DNA from: Photobacterium toruni
GTDB lineage: Bacteria > Pseudomonadota > Gammaproteobacteria > Enterobacterales > Vibrionaceae
Assembly (NCBI RefSeq): GCF_024529955.1
Contig: NZ_AP024854.1
Coordinates: 2,542,001 to 2,606,000 of the forward strand
Direction of reading: 5' to 3'
Length of the DNA stretch: 64,000 nt
Below the pieces are notes generated by a model. It did no database searches. It had not been told where the DNA came from and worked only from the letters and a program-made list of their open reading frames with translations. This document shows positions 43,189 through 52,929 of this stretch, piece after piece (position 1 is the first letter of the stretch; each line of letters starts with the position of its first letter). The position numbers were made by a program, and so were the translations under genes.

Positions 43189-43222
43189 CTGCCGTTCACT
43201 TGAACGGCAGTTGCATATTTTT
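43189..43222 (+). terminator. Terminator after the OTC gene
   Basis: CTGCCGTTC and GAACGGCAG pair around ACTT; the tail TTGCATATTTTT is only moderately T-rich. Confidence 0.75.
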
Positions 43223-43337
43223 GCAGATAAAAAATCCAATGAAAAATAATTATCTTTGTTTTTCATATAAATAAGTAAAACAAAAAACCAACACAATATA
43301 ACTAGAATTGCATAAAAATCCGTAGATTGAATAATTA

Positions 43338-43353
43338 ACGCAAACGCTTGCGC
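43338..43353. promoter_or_regulatory. PurR-like operator overlapping the pyrBI -35 element
   Basis: ACGCAAACGCTTGCGC is close to the PurR consensus (ACGCAAACGTTTGCGT) and nearly palindromic. It covers the -35 hexamer of the pyrBI promoter, a position that would repress. Confidence 0.6.
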
Positions 43354-43375
43354 CATAAAAAATAGACGGTATAAT
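43348..43375 (+). promoter_or_regulatory. pyrBI promoter
   Basis: TTGCGC and a perfect TATAAT are separated by 16 bases. Transcription would start near 43382, about 25 bases before the leader peptide start. Confidence 0.75.
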
Positions 43376-43406
43376 CCTTGCAATTTGCCTAGCAAGAGAT
43401 AAAAAA

Positions 43407-43508
43407 ATGAACCCTGCTATGAACACGACATTAACTCGCAGTAATCATCCGCTGATGATGGTTTGTTATTTTATTTTTACTATTTTTCAAAAAAAAGCCT
43501 CCTTTTAA
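43407..43508 (+). CDS. pyrL: pyrBI leader peptide
   Basis: A 33-codon reading frame (start MNPAMNTTLTRS, end QKKASF) that ends inside the attenuator stem. A weak ribosome site, AAGAGA, lies about eight bases before the ATG. A stretch of Phe, Tyr and Ile codons corresponds to the T-rich tract where polymerase slows when UTP is short. As in E. coli pyrBI, a ribosome close behind polymerase would disrupt the terminator and let pyrBI be transcribed. The peptide itself is not conserved with E. coli; the layout is. A second in-frame ATG lies four codons in. Confidence 0.75.
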   Translation: MNPAMNTTLTRSNHPLMMVCYFIFTIFQKKASF

Positions 43509-43524
43509 TAGGGGGCTTTTTTTT
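43444..43524 (+). promoter_or_regulatory. UTP-sensing attenuator of pyrBI
   Basis: Three parts follow in order. The first is a pause hairpin, ATCATC-CGCT-GATGAT (43444-43459). The second is a T-rich tract (about 43460-43488). The third is a terminator, with AAAAGCCTCC pairing with GGGGGCTTTT around TTTTAATA (43489-43524). The leader peptide stop lies in the loop side of the terminator. This is the known pyrBI attenuation design. Confidence 0.85.
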
Positions 43525-43588
43525 GCCTAAAATTTAACAAACAACAACCGTATTTCAACTTAATCAAACCATCATAGGGAAAGAAGCC

Positions 43589-44518
43589 ATGGCTAATTCG
43601 CTGTTTAAAAAGCATATTATTTCTATACCAGAGCTTAATCGTGCTGAGCTAGAGCTTATTATTGATACCGCTGCGAGACTAAAAGCCGAACCTAACCCGA
43701 CGTTACTTAAAAATAAAGTCGTCGCAAGTTGCTTCTTTGAGCCATCAACCCGTACTCGCCTTTCTTTTGAAACAGCGATTCAACGTTTAGGCGGCACAGT
43801 GGTTGGTTTTGATTCACCAGGAAATACATCACTGGCGAATAAAGGCGAAACATTATCAGATTCAGTCCAAGTAATTACCTCTTATGTTGATGCATTTGTT
43901 ATGCGTCACCCACAAGAAGGAGCGGCACGATTAGCGTCTGAGTTTTCTAATGGCGTGCCGGTTATCAATGGTGGTGATGGTGCTAACCAACATCCAACTC
44001 AAACATTATTAGATCTATTTACTATCCATGAAACGCAAGGTCGACTTGATGGTATCAATATCGCCTTCGTCGGTGATTTAAAATATGGCCGTACCGTACA
44101 CTCATTAACTCAAGCATTATCAAAGTTTAATAATGTTAAATTCTTCTTTATTGCGCCTGAAGTATTAGCAATGCCCGACTATATCTGTGAAGAATTGGAT
44201 GATGCAGGTATTAGTTATAGCTTGCACAACAACATGGAAGACGTCATTCCTGAATTAGATATTCTTTATATGACTCGTGTTCAAAAAGAGCGTTTTGATG
44301 AATCTGAATATGTACATATGAAAGCCGCTTATATTCTAACGGCTAGCATGTTGGAAAGTGCACGTGACAATTTAAAAGTATTACATCCACTACCACGTGT
44401 TGATGAAATAACAGTTGATGTAGATAAAACCAAATATGCTTACTTCTTCCAACAGGCAGAAAATGGTGTTTATGCGCGTCAAGCGCTGCTTGCTCTTGTA
44501 CTTAATGAAAACCTATAG
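43589..44518 (+). CDS. pyrB: Aspartate carbamoyltransferase catalytic subunit
   Basis: A 309-residue PyrB. It joins carbamoyl phosphate and aspartate in the first committed step of pyrimidine synthesis and assembles with PyrI into the allosteric holoenzyme. The carbamoyl-phosphate motif is [13 protein letters not shown]. The aspartate-side motif DGANQHPTQ and the C-terminal HPLPRV(D)E are present. It lies 64 bases after the attenuator and 16 bases before pyrI. Confidence 0.98.
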   Translation: MANSLFKKHIISIPELNRAELELIIDTAARLKAEPNPTLLKNKVVASCFFEPSTRTRLSFETAIQRLGGTVVGFDSPGNTSLANKGETLSDSVQVITSYVDAFVMRHPQEGAARLASEFSNGVPVINGGDGANQHPTQTLLDLFTIHETQGRLDGINIAFVGDLKYGRTVHSLTQALSKFNNVKFFFIAPEVLAMPDYICEELDDAGISYSLHNNMEDVIPELDILYMTRVQKERFDESEYVHMKAAYILTASMLESARDNLKVLHPLPRVDEITVDVDKTKYAYFFQQAENGVYARQALLALVLNENL

Positions 44519-44534
44519 AAGAGGCGTGACGATC

Positions 44535-45002
44535 ATGGTGAAGGAAACCCAACTTAAAGTTGAAGCAATTAAAAATGGTACTGTTATCGATCATATTCCG
44601 GCTAATGTCGGTATTAAAATCCTTAAATTATTTAATATCAAAGGAACGAATGAGCGCGTCACTATTGGTCTTAATTTACCCTCTTCAGCATTAGGCGCTA
44701 AAGATCTGATCAAAATTGAGAATGTGTTTATCACCGAAGATCAAGCCAATCAATTAGCACTCTACGCACCAAAAGCAACGGTTAATCAAATTGAAAACTA
44801 CGAAGTGGTTAAAAAACTCAATTTATCACTGCCTGAATTTATCAGTGCTATTTTCAAATGTCCTAATAGTAACTGTATTTCACATGGTGAACCGGTTAAT
44901 AGTGGCTTTAAGGTACTGACCAAAAAAGCGGATATTCAATTAAAATGTAAGTACTGCGAAAAAGTATTCTCACGTCAAATCGTGACTGAATGTAATCGCT
45001 AA
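44535..45002 (+). CDS. pyrI: Aspartate carbamoyltransferase regulatory subunit
   Basis: A 155-residue PyrI. The N-terminal nucleotide domain binds CTP and ATP ([18 protein letters not shown]). The C-terminal zinc domain has four cysteines in CPNSNC and CKYC. I chose the ATG at 44535 for its match to E. coli PyrI and the upstream GAGG; a longer frame runs back into pyrB and is not real. Confidence 0.97.
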   Translation: MVKETQLKVEAIKNGTVIDHIPANVGIKILKLFNIKGTNERVTIGLNLPSSALGAKDLIKIENVFITEDQANQLALYAPKATVNQIENYEVVKKLNLSLPEFISAIFKCPNSNCISHGEPVNSGFKVLTKKADIQLKCKYCEKVFSRQIVTECNR

Positions 45003-45020
45003 AAAAATCAATATACGCTC

Positions 45021-45078
45021 GACCCAGCAAAGACATTATCAACAACAAAGAGTGATAAGTCTGCGCTGGGTCTTTTTT
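45021..45078 (+). terminator. Terminator of pyrBI
   Basis: GACCCAGC pairs with GCTGGGTC across a loop of about 34 bases that can fold further (AGAC/GTCT), followed by TTTTTT. Confidence 0.75.
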
Positions 45079-45218
45079 AATTCACAAGTAAGTAACTACT
45101 GACTCAATACAATCTATAACGTTAATCGCCATCACATTACTATCATTCACTGGAATAACTTCATATAACGTTTGTTATTTGGTGATAATGGTCATATCTA
45201 CACTATATTATAATTGTT

Positions 45219-45233
45219 ATGATTAATATTCAT
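45219..45233. promoter_or_regulatory. Possible ARG box upstream of the ArgR-type gene
   Basis: ATGATTAATATTCAT is an imperfect palindrome resembling an ARG box, but with a spacer one base short. It lies 91 bases before the regulator and could mediate autoregulation. The rest of the 45079-45323 spacer shows nothing clear. Confidence 0.35.
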
Positions 45234-45323
45234 ACGAATGCGTAGTGTTAAACATAAGCACTCAATGTGAACTGTATCGTCCCATCTATTATTGATCTAT
45301 ATATTGCCAAGGAATGACCTAAA

Positions 45324-45809
45324 ATGGAGCTTCACCCCCCAGCAATCGATCATAATTATTGTAATGATAATATGACATCAGCATGTAAACGTTTGCTACA
45401 ACAACAAAGCTTTACAACGCAAGATGATATTCGATATCAATTAATTGAATTAGGCTTTCACGATATTAGTCAGTCTACAGTGTCACGGCTACTCTTACGG
45501 TTAGGCGTCGCTAAAATTCCCAATGCTGCGGGTAAAAAAATTTATTGCCTGACTGCTGAAAATGAACCAATAAAGATTAATGCATCGATTGCATCACAAG
45601 TTGAATTTGTAAGTCATAACCAGTTAGTGGTTGTCATAAAAACTCACCCTGGTGGCGCACAATTAGTCGCTCGATTAATTGATATGCAACCTCACGTAGA
45701 TATTTTAGGCACTATTGGTGGTAATGACACCGTCATGGTCGCGCCAAAAGACATCACTCGCATTGATGAATGCCTACAGGTCGTCAAACAGCGCTTAGGA
45801 CTAAAATAG
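45324..45809 (+). CDS. ArgR-family arginine repressor, probable arc-region paralogue
   Basis: A 161-residue ArgR-type protein. The winged helix includes QSTVSRLL (residues 50-57). The C-terminal hexamerisation and arginine domain includes HPGGAQLVARLID and ILGTIGGNDT. In E. coli ArgR, Gln106, Asp113, Asp128 and Asp129 contact arginine. The counterparts here are Gln113, Asp120, Asn134 and Asp135, so one contact aspartate is replaced. The main vibrio ArgR gene normally lies next to mdh, so this is probably a second copy dedicated to the arginine deiminase genes. Regulation of the arc genes is inferred from position. Confidence 0.85.
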   Translation: MELHPPAIDHNYCNDNMTSACKRLLQQQSFTTQDDIRYQLIELGFHDISQSTVSRLLLRLGVAKIPNAAGKKIYCLTAENEPIKINASIASQVEFVSHNQLVVVIKTHPGGAQLVARLIDMQPHVDILGTIGGNDTVMVAPKDITRIDECLQVVKQRLGLK

Positions 45810-45919
45810 CTATTGATAACAATGATCATTAGTTGAATATAACCATTATTGCCCCCATATTAATTAACACTTAAAGGCAATTAATTGTGCCTTTTAATGA
45901 TCATAAAATAGGATAAATC

Positions 45920-46306
45920 ATGACGAAAATTCTTCATACAGAGCAAGCACCTGCGGCAATCGGTCCTTACGTACAAGGTGTTGATCTTGGTAGTATGGTA
46001 CTAACATCAGGTCAGATTCCAGTTAATCCATTAACGGGTGACGTTGCAGAAGATATTGCTGCTCAAACACGCCAATCATTAGATAATGTTAAGGCTGTTG
46101 TTGAAGCATCTGGTCTATGCGTTGCTGATATTGTAAAGATGACAGTTTTTGTTAAAGATCTAAATGATTTTGGTGCGGTAAATGAAGTTTACGGTACTTT
46201 CTTTGATGAACACAATGCGCCTTACCCTGCTCGCTCTTGTGTTGAAGTTGCACGTTTACCTAAAGATGTAAAAATTGAAATTGAAGCGATTGCTGTACGT
46301 AAATAA
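45920..46306 (+). CDS. ridA: RidA/YjgF imine-iminium deaminase
   Basis: A 128-residue RidA that hydrolyses reactive enamines and imines released by PLP enzymes. The motif ARSCVEVARLPKDVKIEIEAIA contains the arginine that binds the substrate carboxylate and the C-terminal glutamate. RidA genes next to pyrBI are common in gammaproteobacteria, where loss of RidA affects pyrimidine, thiamine and branched-chain amino-acid metabolism. AGGA lies nine bases before the ATG. Confidence 0.95.
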   Translation: MTKILHTEQAPAAIGPYVQGVDLGSMVLTSGQIPVNPLTGDVAEDIAAQTRQSLDNVKAVVEASGLCVADIVKMTVFVKDLNDFGAVNEVYGTFFDEHNAPYPARSCVEVARLPKDVKIEIEAIAVRK

Positions 46307-46315
46307 TCGTTAATT

Positions 46316-46353
46316 AAGCGATCACGAGACTGAAAATCAGTGATCGCTTTTTT
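46316..46353. terminator. Terminator after ridA
   Basis: AAGCGATCAC pairs with GTGATCGCTT and is followed by TTTT. It lies between the convergent ridA and idi genes. Confidence 0.88.
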
Positions 46354-46370
46354 CTCCATCATAACGAAAA

Positions 46371-46898
46371 CTATGATTGTTCCACTACGGCTAAGACTTG
46401 TGCAAACCATGCGGTAAATAATTGCGGGGCTTGCTGTAATTGCAATTGCAACTCAGCACTTGACCACCAGCGATAGGCCATCACTTCTGCAGGATTAGGC
46501 GTGAACTCCAAACCATCGCCATCACCAATCAATACATGATCTAATTCATGTTCAATTAACTGCTGATCTAATTTGGCGTAATAACAAAAATGACCAATAT
46601 CCGTTAACGTGGTCGTTAATGTAATGCCCATTTCTTCTTGTAAACGACGAATACCAGCTTGACTGATCGACTCACCTTGGCGTGGGTGAGAACAACAAGT
46701 ATTGGTCCATAATCCGCCACTATGGTATTTTTCTAATGCGCGCTGGTGTAATAAATATTCACGCCCAGACGGAGTATCACGATAAAGTAATACTGAAAAA
46801 GCCAAATGCAGTGCACCATCACGGTGAGCTTGCATTTTTTCTTGTAAGCCAAGTTCATGGCCTTGCTCATCTACTAATACTACATATTCTTCAGTCAT
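46371..46898 (-). CDS. idi: Isopentenyl-diphosphate delta-isomerase, type I
   Basis: A 175-residue type I IPP isomerase of the Nudix superfamily. It interconverts isopentenyl and dimethylallyl diphosphates for isoprenoid synthesis in the cytoplasm. The catalytic cysteine is Cys69 in WTNTCCSHP, and the Nudix-like helix is RRLQEEMGI. It stands alone, convergent to ridA. In organisms with the MEP pathway this enzyme is not essential but balances the two products. Confidence 0.93.
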   Translation of the reverse strand: MTEEYVVLVDEQGHELGLQEKMQAHRDGALHLAFSVLLYRDTPSGREYLLHQRALEKYHSGGLWTNTCCSHPRQGESISQAGIRRLQEEMGITLTTTLTDIGHFCYYAKLDQQLIEHELDHVLIGDGDGLEFTPNPAEVMAYRWWSSAELQLQLQQAPQLFTAWFAQVLAVVEQS

Positions 46899-46954
46899 GA
46901 TTATTTTCTACTTTTATCTCAAAATATTGCTTACTGTTATTAATAGCTTAACAA

Positions 46955-46993
46955 TAAAACAAAACAAGGACATGCTTATAAAACATGTCCTTG
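46955..46993 (-). terminator. Terminator of plsC
   Basis: CAAGGACATG pairs with CATGTCCTTG on the minus strand and is followed by a T-rich run. It lies about 60 bases after the plsC stop. Confidence 0.82.
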
Positions 46994-47051
46994 TTAATGA
47001 TGCTCATGTTATATCTTTTAGCTATAATTATTAAGCTTTAAATAAACACGA

Positions 47052-47777
47052 TCAGTGCTTATTGCGTTGAGCAACTTCCTGATCTAATTCAGCCAGTTTT
47101 ATTGCCATTAGATCGCGGCTTTGAGTGAGTAAGCTACGCACATCTTCTTTACCTAAACCAACCGTCGTAATCGGCTTCATAACTTCCACAATTACCACAC
47201 CGTTATTCCAACGATTCAGCTTTACGTTATCCGTTGAACTACAAACTATCGGTACAATTGGTACTTGAGCACCGATAGCAGCATGGAATGCACCTGTTTT
47301 AAATGGTAATAAACCACGACCACGAGAACGTGTACCTTCAGGAAACATCCACACCGATACTTTATTTTTCTTTATTTTATCAACTACTTGACCAATAGTG
47401 CCAACAGCTTTAGTACGGTTAGCACGATCAATTAAAATATTCCCTGTTATCCAGTATAGTTGCCCAAACAGTGGTATCCAGACTAAACTTTTCTTACCTA
47501 CCGTTACTGTACGCTGCATAATTGCACCAGATACAGTAAATAAATCGTAAGTATTTTGATGGTTAGCAATATAAATTGCTGGACCAACTTGCTCAGCACC
47601 TTCGGCGTAGCGGATTTCAAGTTTAATACCGACAATACGTGACATTTTGCTGAAAAGTCGACCAAAAGTATAAACATGTTTAGGGTTACGAGGACTAAAT
47701 AAGCAGTAACCACAACCAAGGACAAAAGTTATAATCGCAAAAATGGCGATTGCAATCATCCGTAAAATATAAATCAT
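47052..47777 (-). CDS. plsC: 1-acyl-sn-glycerol-3-phosphate acyltransferase
   Basis: A 241-residue PlsC that acylates lysophosphatidate to phosphatidate at the inner membrane. The NHQNTYD motif is the HX4D catalytic site, and FPEGTRSRG is the substrate-binding motif. One N-terminal membrane helix is present. I chose the ATG at 47777 (MIYILRMIAIA), which matches E. coli PlsC and has AGGAG upstream; the longer frame adds 11 residues without support. Confidence 0.95.
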   Translation of the reverse strand: MIYILRMIAIAIFAIITFVLGCGYCLFSPRNPKHVYTFGRLFSKMSRIVGIKLEIRYAEGAEQVGPAIYIANHQNTYDLFTVSGAIMQRTVTVGKKSLVWIPLFGQLYWITGNILIDRANRTKAVGTIGQVVDKIKKNKVSVWMFPEGTRSRGRGLLPFKTGAFHAAIGAQVPIVPIVCSSTDNVKLNRWNNGVVIVEVMKPITTVGLGKEDVRSLLTQSRDLMAIKLAELDQEVAQRNKH

Positions 47778-47841
47778 TCCAACACTCCTCTGCATAAAAG
47801 TGTGCACCAATATACCTGAAGCACAATTAACACATATAAAT

Positions 47842-47872
47842 CATTAAAAAACCCTCAATAATATGAGGGTTT
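47842..47872 (-). terminator. Terminator between parC and plsC
   Basis: ACCCTCAT and ATGAGGGT-type stem with T-run on the minus strand, shortly after the parC stop. plsC is then likely to have some transcription of its own. Confidence 0.82.
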
Positions 47873-47891
47873 AATTGTCTATTTCACAATA

Positions 47892-50171
47892 TTAGCTATC
47901 AGTTAATTGATCATCTGCCATTGTTTGTGGAGAATCAATTTCGATATCAGTCACACGCTGCAACCCACGCGGTAACATTGAACCTCGACGTCCTCGCTCT
48001 CCACGGAAGTTGTCTAGATCACTCGGTTTAAGCCCTAACTTACGTTTACCTGCATACAAGGTGACATGAGTATCAGCACTAATCACCATTAAGTACGATA
48101 AGAATTCTTCTCGTGCTTTTGAACGTGCCGATGGAATATTAATGATCTTATTACCCTTACCTTTACCTAATTGCGGTAAATCTTTGATTGGGAATAACAA
48201 CATTCGACCTTCATTGGTGATCGCCATAATTTGATCATTATTAATATCAGCAATCGGTTGAGGTGGTAATACTAATGATTTTTCAGGTACCGTTAATAAG
48301 GCTTTACCACTCTTATTTTTCGATACCATATCACTGCTCTTACAGATAAAACCATAACCCGCATCTGATGCCATTAGCCATAGTTGATCATCCTCAGCCA
48401 TCATAACTTGACGCATATTTGTGCCAGGGGTTAAGTTTAAGCGACCCGTGATTGGCTCACCTTGGCTACGAGCTGATGGTAAACTATGTGATTCAAGCGC
48501 ATAACTGCGACCATCAGAGCCTAAGAATATTGCGGGTTGATTACTCTTACCTCGCGCGTGTGCAAGATAGTTATCACCTGACTTATAATTTAACGTGCTA
48601 GGATCAACATCATGCCCTTTAGCGTGACGGATCCAGCCTTTATCAGACAGAACAACCGTGATCGCTTCACTTGGAATTAAATCACGTTCGGTCATGGCTT
48701 TTGCTTCTGCTCGCTCAACCAATGGAGAACGACGATCATCACCATACTTCTCAGCATCAGCGATCATTTCTTTTTTGATCAACGTATTTAAACGTCGCTC
48801 TGAACCTAACAGCTTTTCAAGCTGATCACGTTCTTTAGCTAATTCGTCTAATTCACCACGGATCTTAATTTCTTCAAGCTTAGCTAACTGACGCAGTTTG
48901 ATTTCTAAAATCGCATCCGCTTGGGTGACACTTAAATCAAAGCGTGACATTAATTCAGCTTTTGGATCATCTTCACTACGAATGATCTCAATCACTTCAT
49001 CAATATTTAAATATGCCGCTAATAAGCCTTCTAAAATATGTAAACGGGCGATCACTTTATCTAAACGATACTGCAAACGGCGACGAACAGTACTACGGCG
49101 GTACTCAAGCCATTCTTTAATAATCGTTACCAAGCCTTTGACTTGTGGACGACCATCTAGACCCAACATATTAATATTTGCGCGGAAACTTTTTTCTAAA
49201 TCTGTCGAAGCAAACAGGTGATTCATTAATTGATCGCAATCAATACGATTTGTGCGTGGTACGATCACGATACGCGTTGGGTTTTCGTGATCGGATTCGT
49301 CACGTAAATCCTCAACCATTGGCAGCTTTTTAGCTCGCATTTGCGCCGCAATTTGCTCCAATAATTTGGCACCCGATGCCTGATGAGGCAAGGCGGTGAT
49401 CACAATATCACCATTTTCTTTATGCCAAATAGCGCGCATTTTAACGCTACCACGCCCAGTGGCGTACATCTTCTTCAAATCAGATTTTGAGGTGATGATT
49501 TCAGCTTCAGTCGGATAATCAGGGCCTTGAACAAATTCCATTAATTGCTCAAGATCAGCATTGGGATTATCGATCATATGTACAGCAGCATTCGCTACTT
49601 CGCGTACATTATGTGGCGGAATATCCGTTGCCATACCAACCGCAATACCAGTAATACCATTTAATAGAATATGCGGTAAGCGAGCAGGTAACATTTTAGG
49701 CTCAAGCATCGTACCGTCAAAATTAGGTACCCAATCTGCTGTGCCTTGATTTATTTCTGCTAATAATACTTCTGAAAAACGCGATAAACGTGATTCGGTA
49801 TAACGCATTGCAGCAAAAGATTTTGGATCATCTGGCGCACCCCAGTTACCTTGACCATCCACTAACGGATAACGGTAGGAGAAAGGCTGAGCCATAAGTA
49901 CCATCGCTTCATAACACGCAGAATCACCGTGTGGATGGAATTTACCTAATACGTCACCAACAGTACGTGCTGATTTTTTATATTTTGCAGTAGCACTTAA
50001 ACCTAGTTCTGACATCGCATAAATAATACGACGTTGTACAGGTTTCAAGCCATCACCAATAAAAGGCAAGGCACGATCCATGATTACATACATGGAATAA
50101 TTTAAATAAGCGTCTTCAGTAAACTTTCTAAGTGGAAGCTGTTCAACGCCATCCATAGAGACATCAGTCAT
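47892..50171 (-). CDS. parC: DNA topoisomerase IV subunit A
   Basis: A 759-residue ParC, the cleavage subunit of topoisomerase IV that separates daughter chromosomes. The active tyrosine is in AAMRYTESR. In the quinolone-determining region [10 protein letters not shown] both residues that mutate in resistant strains (Ser80 and Glu84 in E. coli) are wild type. The C-terminal beta-pinwheel follows. It lies 80 bases downstream of parE. Confidence 0.97.
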   Translation of the reverse strand: MTDVSMDGVEQLPLRKFTEDAYLNYSMYVIMDRALPFIGDGLKPVQRRIIYAMSELGLSATAKYKKSARTVGDVLGKFHPHGDSACYEAMVLMAQPFSYRYPLVDGQGNWGAPDDPKSFAAMRYTESRLSRFSEVLLAEINQGTADWVPNFDGTMLEPKMLPARLPHILLNGITGIAVGMATDIPPHNVREVANAAVHMIDNPNADLEQLMEFVQGPDYPTEAEIITSKSDLKKMYATGRGSVKMRAIWHKENGDIVITALPHQASGAKLLEQIAAQMRAKKLPMVEDLRDESDHENPTRIVIVPRTNRIDCDQLMNHLFASTDLEKSFRANINMLGLDGRPQVKGLVTIIKEWLEYRRSTVRRRLQYRLDKVIARLHILEGLLAAYLNIDEVIEIIRSEDDPKAELMSRFDLSVTQADAILEIKLRQLAKLEEIKIRGELDELAKERDQLEKLLGSERRLNTLIKKEMIADAEKYGDDRRSPLVERAEAKAMTERDLIPSEAITVVLSDKGWIRHAKGHDVDPSTLNYKSGDNYLAHARGKSNQPAIFLGSDGRSYALESHSLPSARSQGEPITGRLNLTPGTNMRQVMMAEDDQLWLMASDAGYGFICKSSDMVSKNKSGKALLTVPEKSLVLPPQPIADINNDQIMAITNEGRMLLFPIKDLPQLGKGKGNKIINIPSARSKAREEFLSYLMVISADTHVTLYAGKRKLGLKPSDLDNFRGERGRRGSMLPRGLQRVTDIEIDSPQTMADDQLTDS

Positions 50172-50251
50172 CGTGAGATAATCCGTCTTAAATAATGCGA
50201 TTCGGCAAACATAATGCTTGCCGATTTAAAAATGATATACGTGGGGATGAA

Positions 50252-52135
50252 TTATACTTCCGCCATATCGCCTTTGCTTTGTAGCCAGTGACGACGATCT
50301 TCTGCACGCTTTTTACCAAGCAGCATATCCATCATTTCATTGGTTTCACTATCATCATCAATAGTAAGTTGAACCAAACGACGAGTATTAGGATCCATGG
50401 TGGTTTCACGTAATTGCAGTGGGTTCATTTCACCCAAACCTTTAAAGCGCTGGACGTTGATTTTTCCACGCTTACCTTTTAAACGCTCAAGAATGGCATT
50501 TTTTTCTGCTTCATCAAGCGCATAAAAGACTTCTTTACCTAAATCGATACGGTAAAGTGGCGGCATTGCAATAAAGATATGTCCTGCACGTACTAACGCT
50601 TCAAAATGCTTCATAAACAAGGCACATAGTAACGTTGCGATATGCAGACCATCGGAGTCCGCATCGGCAAGGACACATATTTTACCGTAACGAAGTCCAC
50701 TCAAATCACCACTGTCGGGATCAATACCCAATGCGATTGAAATATTATGAACTTCTTCTGATGCCAACACTTGATCAGATGACACTTCCCAAGTATTCAA
50801 TATCTTACCGCGTAACGGCATGATGGCTTGGAACATTCGATCACGGGCTTGTTTCGCTGAACCACCTGCCGAATCACCTTCCACCAAGAACAACTCTGTT
50901 CGGTTTAAGTCTTGTTGCGAACAATCGGCTAATTTACCTGGCAAAGCAGGACCTGAAGCAATTTTCTTACGAACGACTTTTTTACTCGCACGCATACGGC
51001 GATGGGCGTTAGCAATACAAACTTCAGCTAATAATTCAGCAAGTTGTGGGCGTTCGTTCAGCCATAAACTAAAGGCATCTTTAACCACACCAGAAACAAA
51101 TGCCGCACATTGACGTGACGATAAACGCTCTTTAGTTTGACCCGCAAACTGAGGATCTTGCATCTTCACTGATAGCACATATGCACAGCGATCCCAAATA
51201 TCATCCGCAGTCAGTTTTACACCACGCGGTAACAAATTGCGGAATTCACAGAACTCACGCATTGCATCAAGTAAGCCTTGACGTAAACCATTAACATGGG
51301 TACCACCTTGCGCCGTTGGGATCAGGTTAACGTAACTTTCAGTGATCAGCTCGCCACCTTCAGGTAACCACAATAACGCCCAATCAGCCGCTTCAGTTGC
51401 ACCACTAAAAACACCAGTAAACGGCTCTTCTGGCAGCAAGGTATAACCTTTGACACCTTCAGCTAAATAATCTTTTAAACCATCTTCATAACACCACCGT
51501 ATTGTTTCATCAGTGATTTTATTAGTGAAGATAATCTCCAAACCTGGACACAATACGGCCTTAGCTTTTAAGTTACTTTTAAGGCGAGTAACAGAAAACT
51601 TAGCACTATCAAAATATTTAGGGTTCGGCCAAAAATGAACTTTAGTGCCTTTCGCGCGACGGCCACAGGTACCAATAACCTCTAATTCAGAGACTTTATC
51701 GCCATTTTCAAATGCGATTTGATACACTTGTCCATCACGTTTGACGGTCACTTCAACTCGATTAGAAAGGGCATTTACAACCGAAATACCTACCCCGTGT
51801 AAACCACCTGAAAATTGGTAGTTTTTACCCGAGAATTTACCTCCGGCATGTAACTTACACAGAATAAGTTCAACTCCAGAAACACCTTCTTCTGGGTGAA
51901 TATCTACTGGCATACCACGGCCGTCATCAATCACTTCTAATGATTGATCGGCATGAAGAATGACTTCAACTTTACGAGCATGTCCAGCCAAGGCTTCATC
52001 GACACTGTTATCGATAACTTCTTGACCGAGGTGGTTAGGTCTTACCGTATCGGTATACATACCTGGACGGCGGCGTACTGGCTCAAGGCCATTTAGAACC
52101 TCAATGGCTCCAGCGTTATAGCTTTGATCTGTCAT
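50252..52135 (-). CDS. parE: DNA topoisomerase IV subunit B
   Basis: A 627-residue ParE, the ATPase subunit of topoisomerase IV. The GHKL ATPase contains VIDNSVDEAL and DDGRGMPVD. The Toprim domain contains LVEGDSAGGSAKQARDR and DADSDG. I chose the ATG at 52135 (MTDQSYNAG) because it matches family length, about 630 residues. The 22 extra codons upstream have no support. Confidence 0.97.
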   Translation of the reverse strand: MTDQSYNAGAIEVLNGLEPVRRRPGMYTDTVRPNHLGQEVIDNSVDEALAGHARKVEVILHADQSLEVIDDGRGMPVDIHPEEGVSGVELILCKLHAGGKFSGKNYQFSGGLHGVGISVVNALSNRVEVTVKRDGQVYQIAFENGDKVSELEVIGTCGRRAKGTKVHFWPNPKYFDSAKFSVTRLKSNLKAKAVLCPGLEIIFTNKITDETIRWCYEDGLKDYLAEGVKGYTLLPEEPFTGVFSGATEAADWALLWLPEGGELITESYVNLIPTAQGGTHVNGLRQGLLDAMREFCEFRNLLPRGVKLTADDIWDRCAYVLSVKMQDPQFAGQTKERLSSRQCAAFVSGVVKDAFSLWLNERPQLAELLAEVCIANAHRRMRASKKVVRKKIASGPALPGKLADCSQQDLNRTELFLVEGDSAGGSAKQARDRMFQAIMPLRGKILNTWEVSSDQVLASEEVHNISIALGIDPDSGDLSGLRYGKICVLADADSDGLHIATLLCALFMKHFEALVRAGHIFIAMPPLYRIDLGKEVFYALDEAEKNAILERLKGKRGKINVQRFKGLGEMNPLQLRETTMDPNTRRLVQLTIDDDSETNEMMDMLLGKKRAEDRRHWLQSKGDMAEV

Positions 52136-52210
52136 ATTACGGAAATTTACGGGAAAATTTTGCAAATAATAGTCAGTAACCCTCGCAATGTTGTCAAGCA
52201 AGAGTCAGCG

Positions 52211-52231
52211 GAAAACTCACATTCAGTGAGT
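52211..52231 (-). terminator. Weak terminator-like hairpin between yqiA and parE
   Basis: ACTCAC and GTGAGT pair around five bases on the minus strand, with only TTTT behind. It could reduce read-through into parE. Confidence 0.4.
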
Positions 52232-52350
52232 CGAGTCTCTTTTCTGTCGTCATGAAAAGGGACATAAACTGGGTATCAATTTTATGCTAATGCACATAAC
52301 TTGATTTATAGGGTAGCCTATCTCGTTACTCAATGAACAGATAAGTCAGG

Positions 52351-52929
52351 TTATAACCCCAAGAATTGAAGAATGGTGGTGGGAAAACGTTCAAAATCAC
52401 AAAAACTATGATCACCATTAGCTTCTATTGTCAGCTTGCAGTGTGCATATTTTAATGCTGCTTGGCGATAATCAAGTACTTCATCACCTTGCTGTAATAA
52501 TACCCACAACAATTGCGATTGGGTAATCTTAGTCACTTCAAGCGCTTTCAATTCATCAATGTGCTGAGTGTCTAATATATACTGCTCACCACTGTATGGG
52601 TTTTGTTGCGGCCCAAGGTAATCAACTAATAATTGATAAGGCTTAACTGCTGGATTGACCAATACCGCAGGAAGCTGATAACGCTCACTAAGCCACGCAC
52701 TTAAATAGCCCCCCAATGAACTTCCAACAACACCAATAGTATAGTGGTCTTGGTACTGCTCAATGAGTTGTGCAAGGTATTGACTGGCCTCAGCAGGATA
52801 GCTTGGTAATTGAGGAGCAACCACCTTGATATCAGGCCGATGCTCATCACAATATGCTATCATCTGCTGTGCTTTCAGTGATAATGGCGAGCTATTAAAG
52901 CCATGTAAGTAAATCAATAATGATGGCAT
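52351..52929 (-). CDS. yqiA: YqiA-type esterase, alpha/beta hydrolase
   Basis: A 192-residue esterase. The nucleophile elbow is GSSLGG (YLHGF near the N-terminus, later GDEVLDY and GDHSFCDF). The aspartate and histidine of the triad are in those last two motifs. The physiological substrate is unknown. Its ATG shares one base with the cpdA stop, so the two are translationally coupled, as is common in this gene block. Confidence 0.93.
   Translation of the reverse strand: MPSLLIYLHGFNSSPLSLKAQQMIAYCDEHRPDIKVVAPQLPSYPAEASQYLAQLIEQYQDHYTIGVVGSSLGGYLSAWLSERYQLPAVLVNPAVKPYQLLVDYLGPQQNPYSGEQYILDTQHIDELKALEVTKITQSQLLWVLLQQGDEVLDYRQAALKYAHCKLTIEANGDHSFCDFERFPTTILQFLGL

Noticed and set aside
52136-52201. 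Longer start for parE, 22 codons upstream
   Set aside because: The family starts near MTDQSYNAG, and the extra residues have no counterpart.
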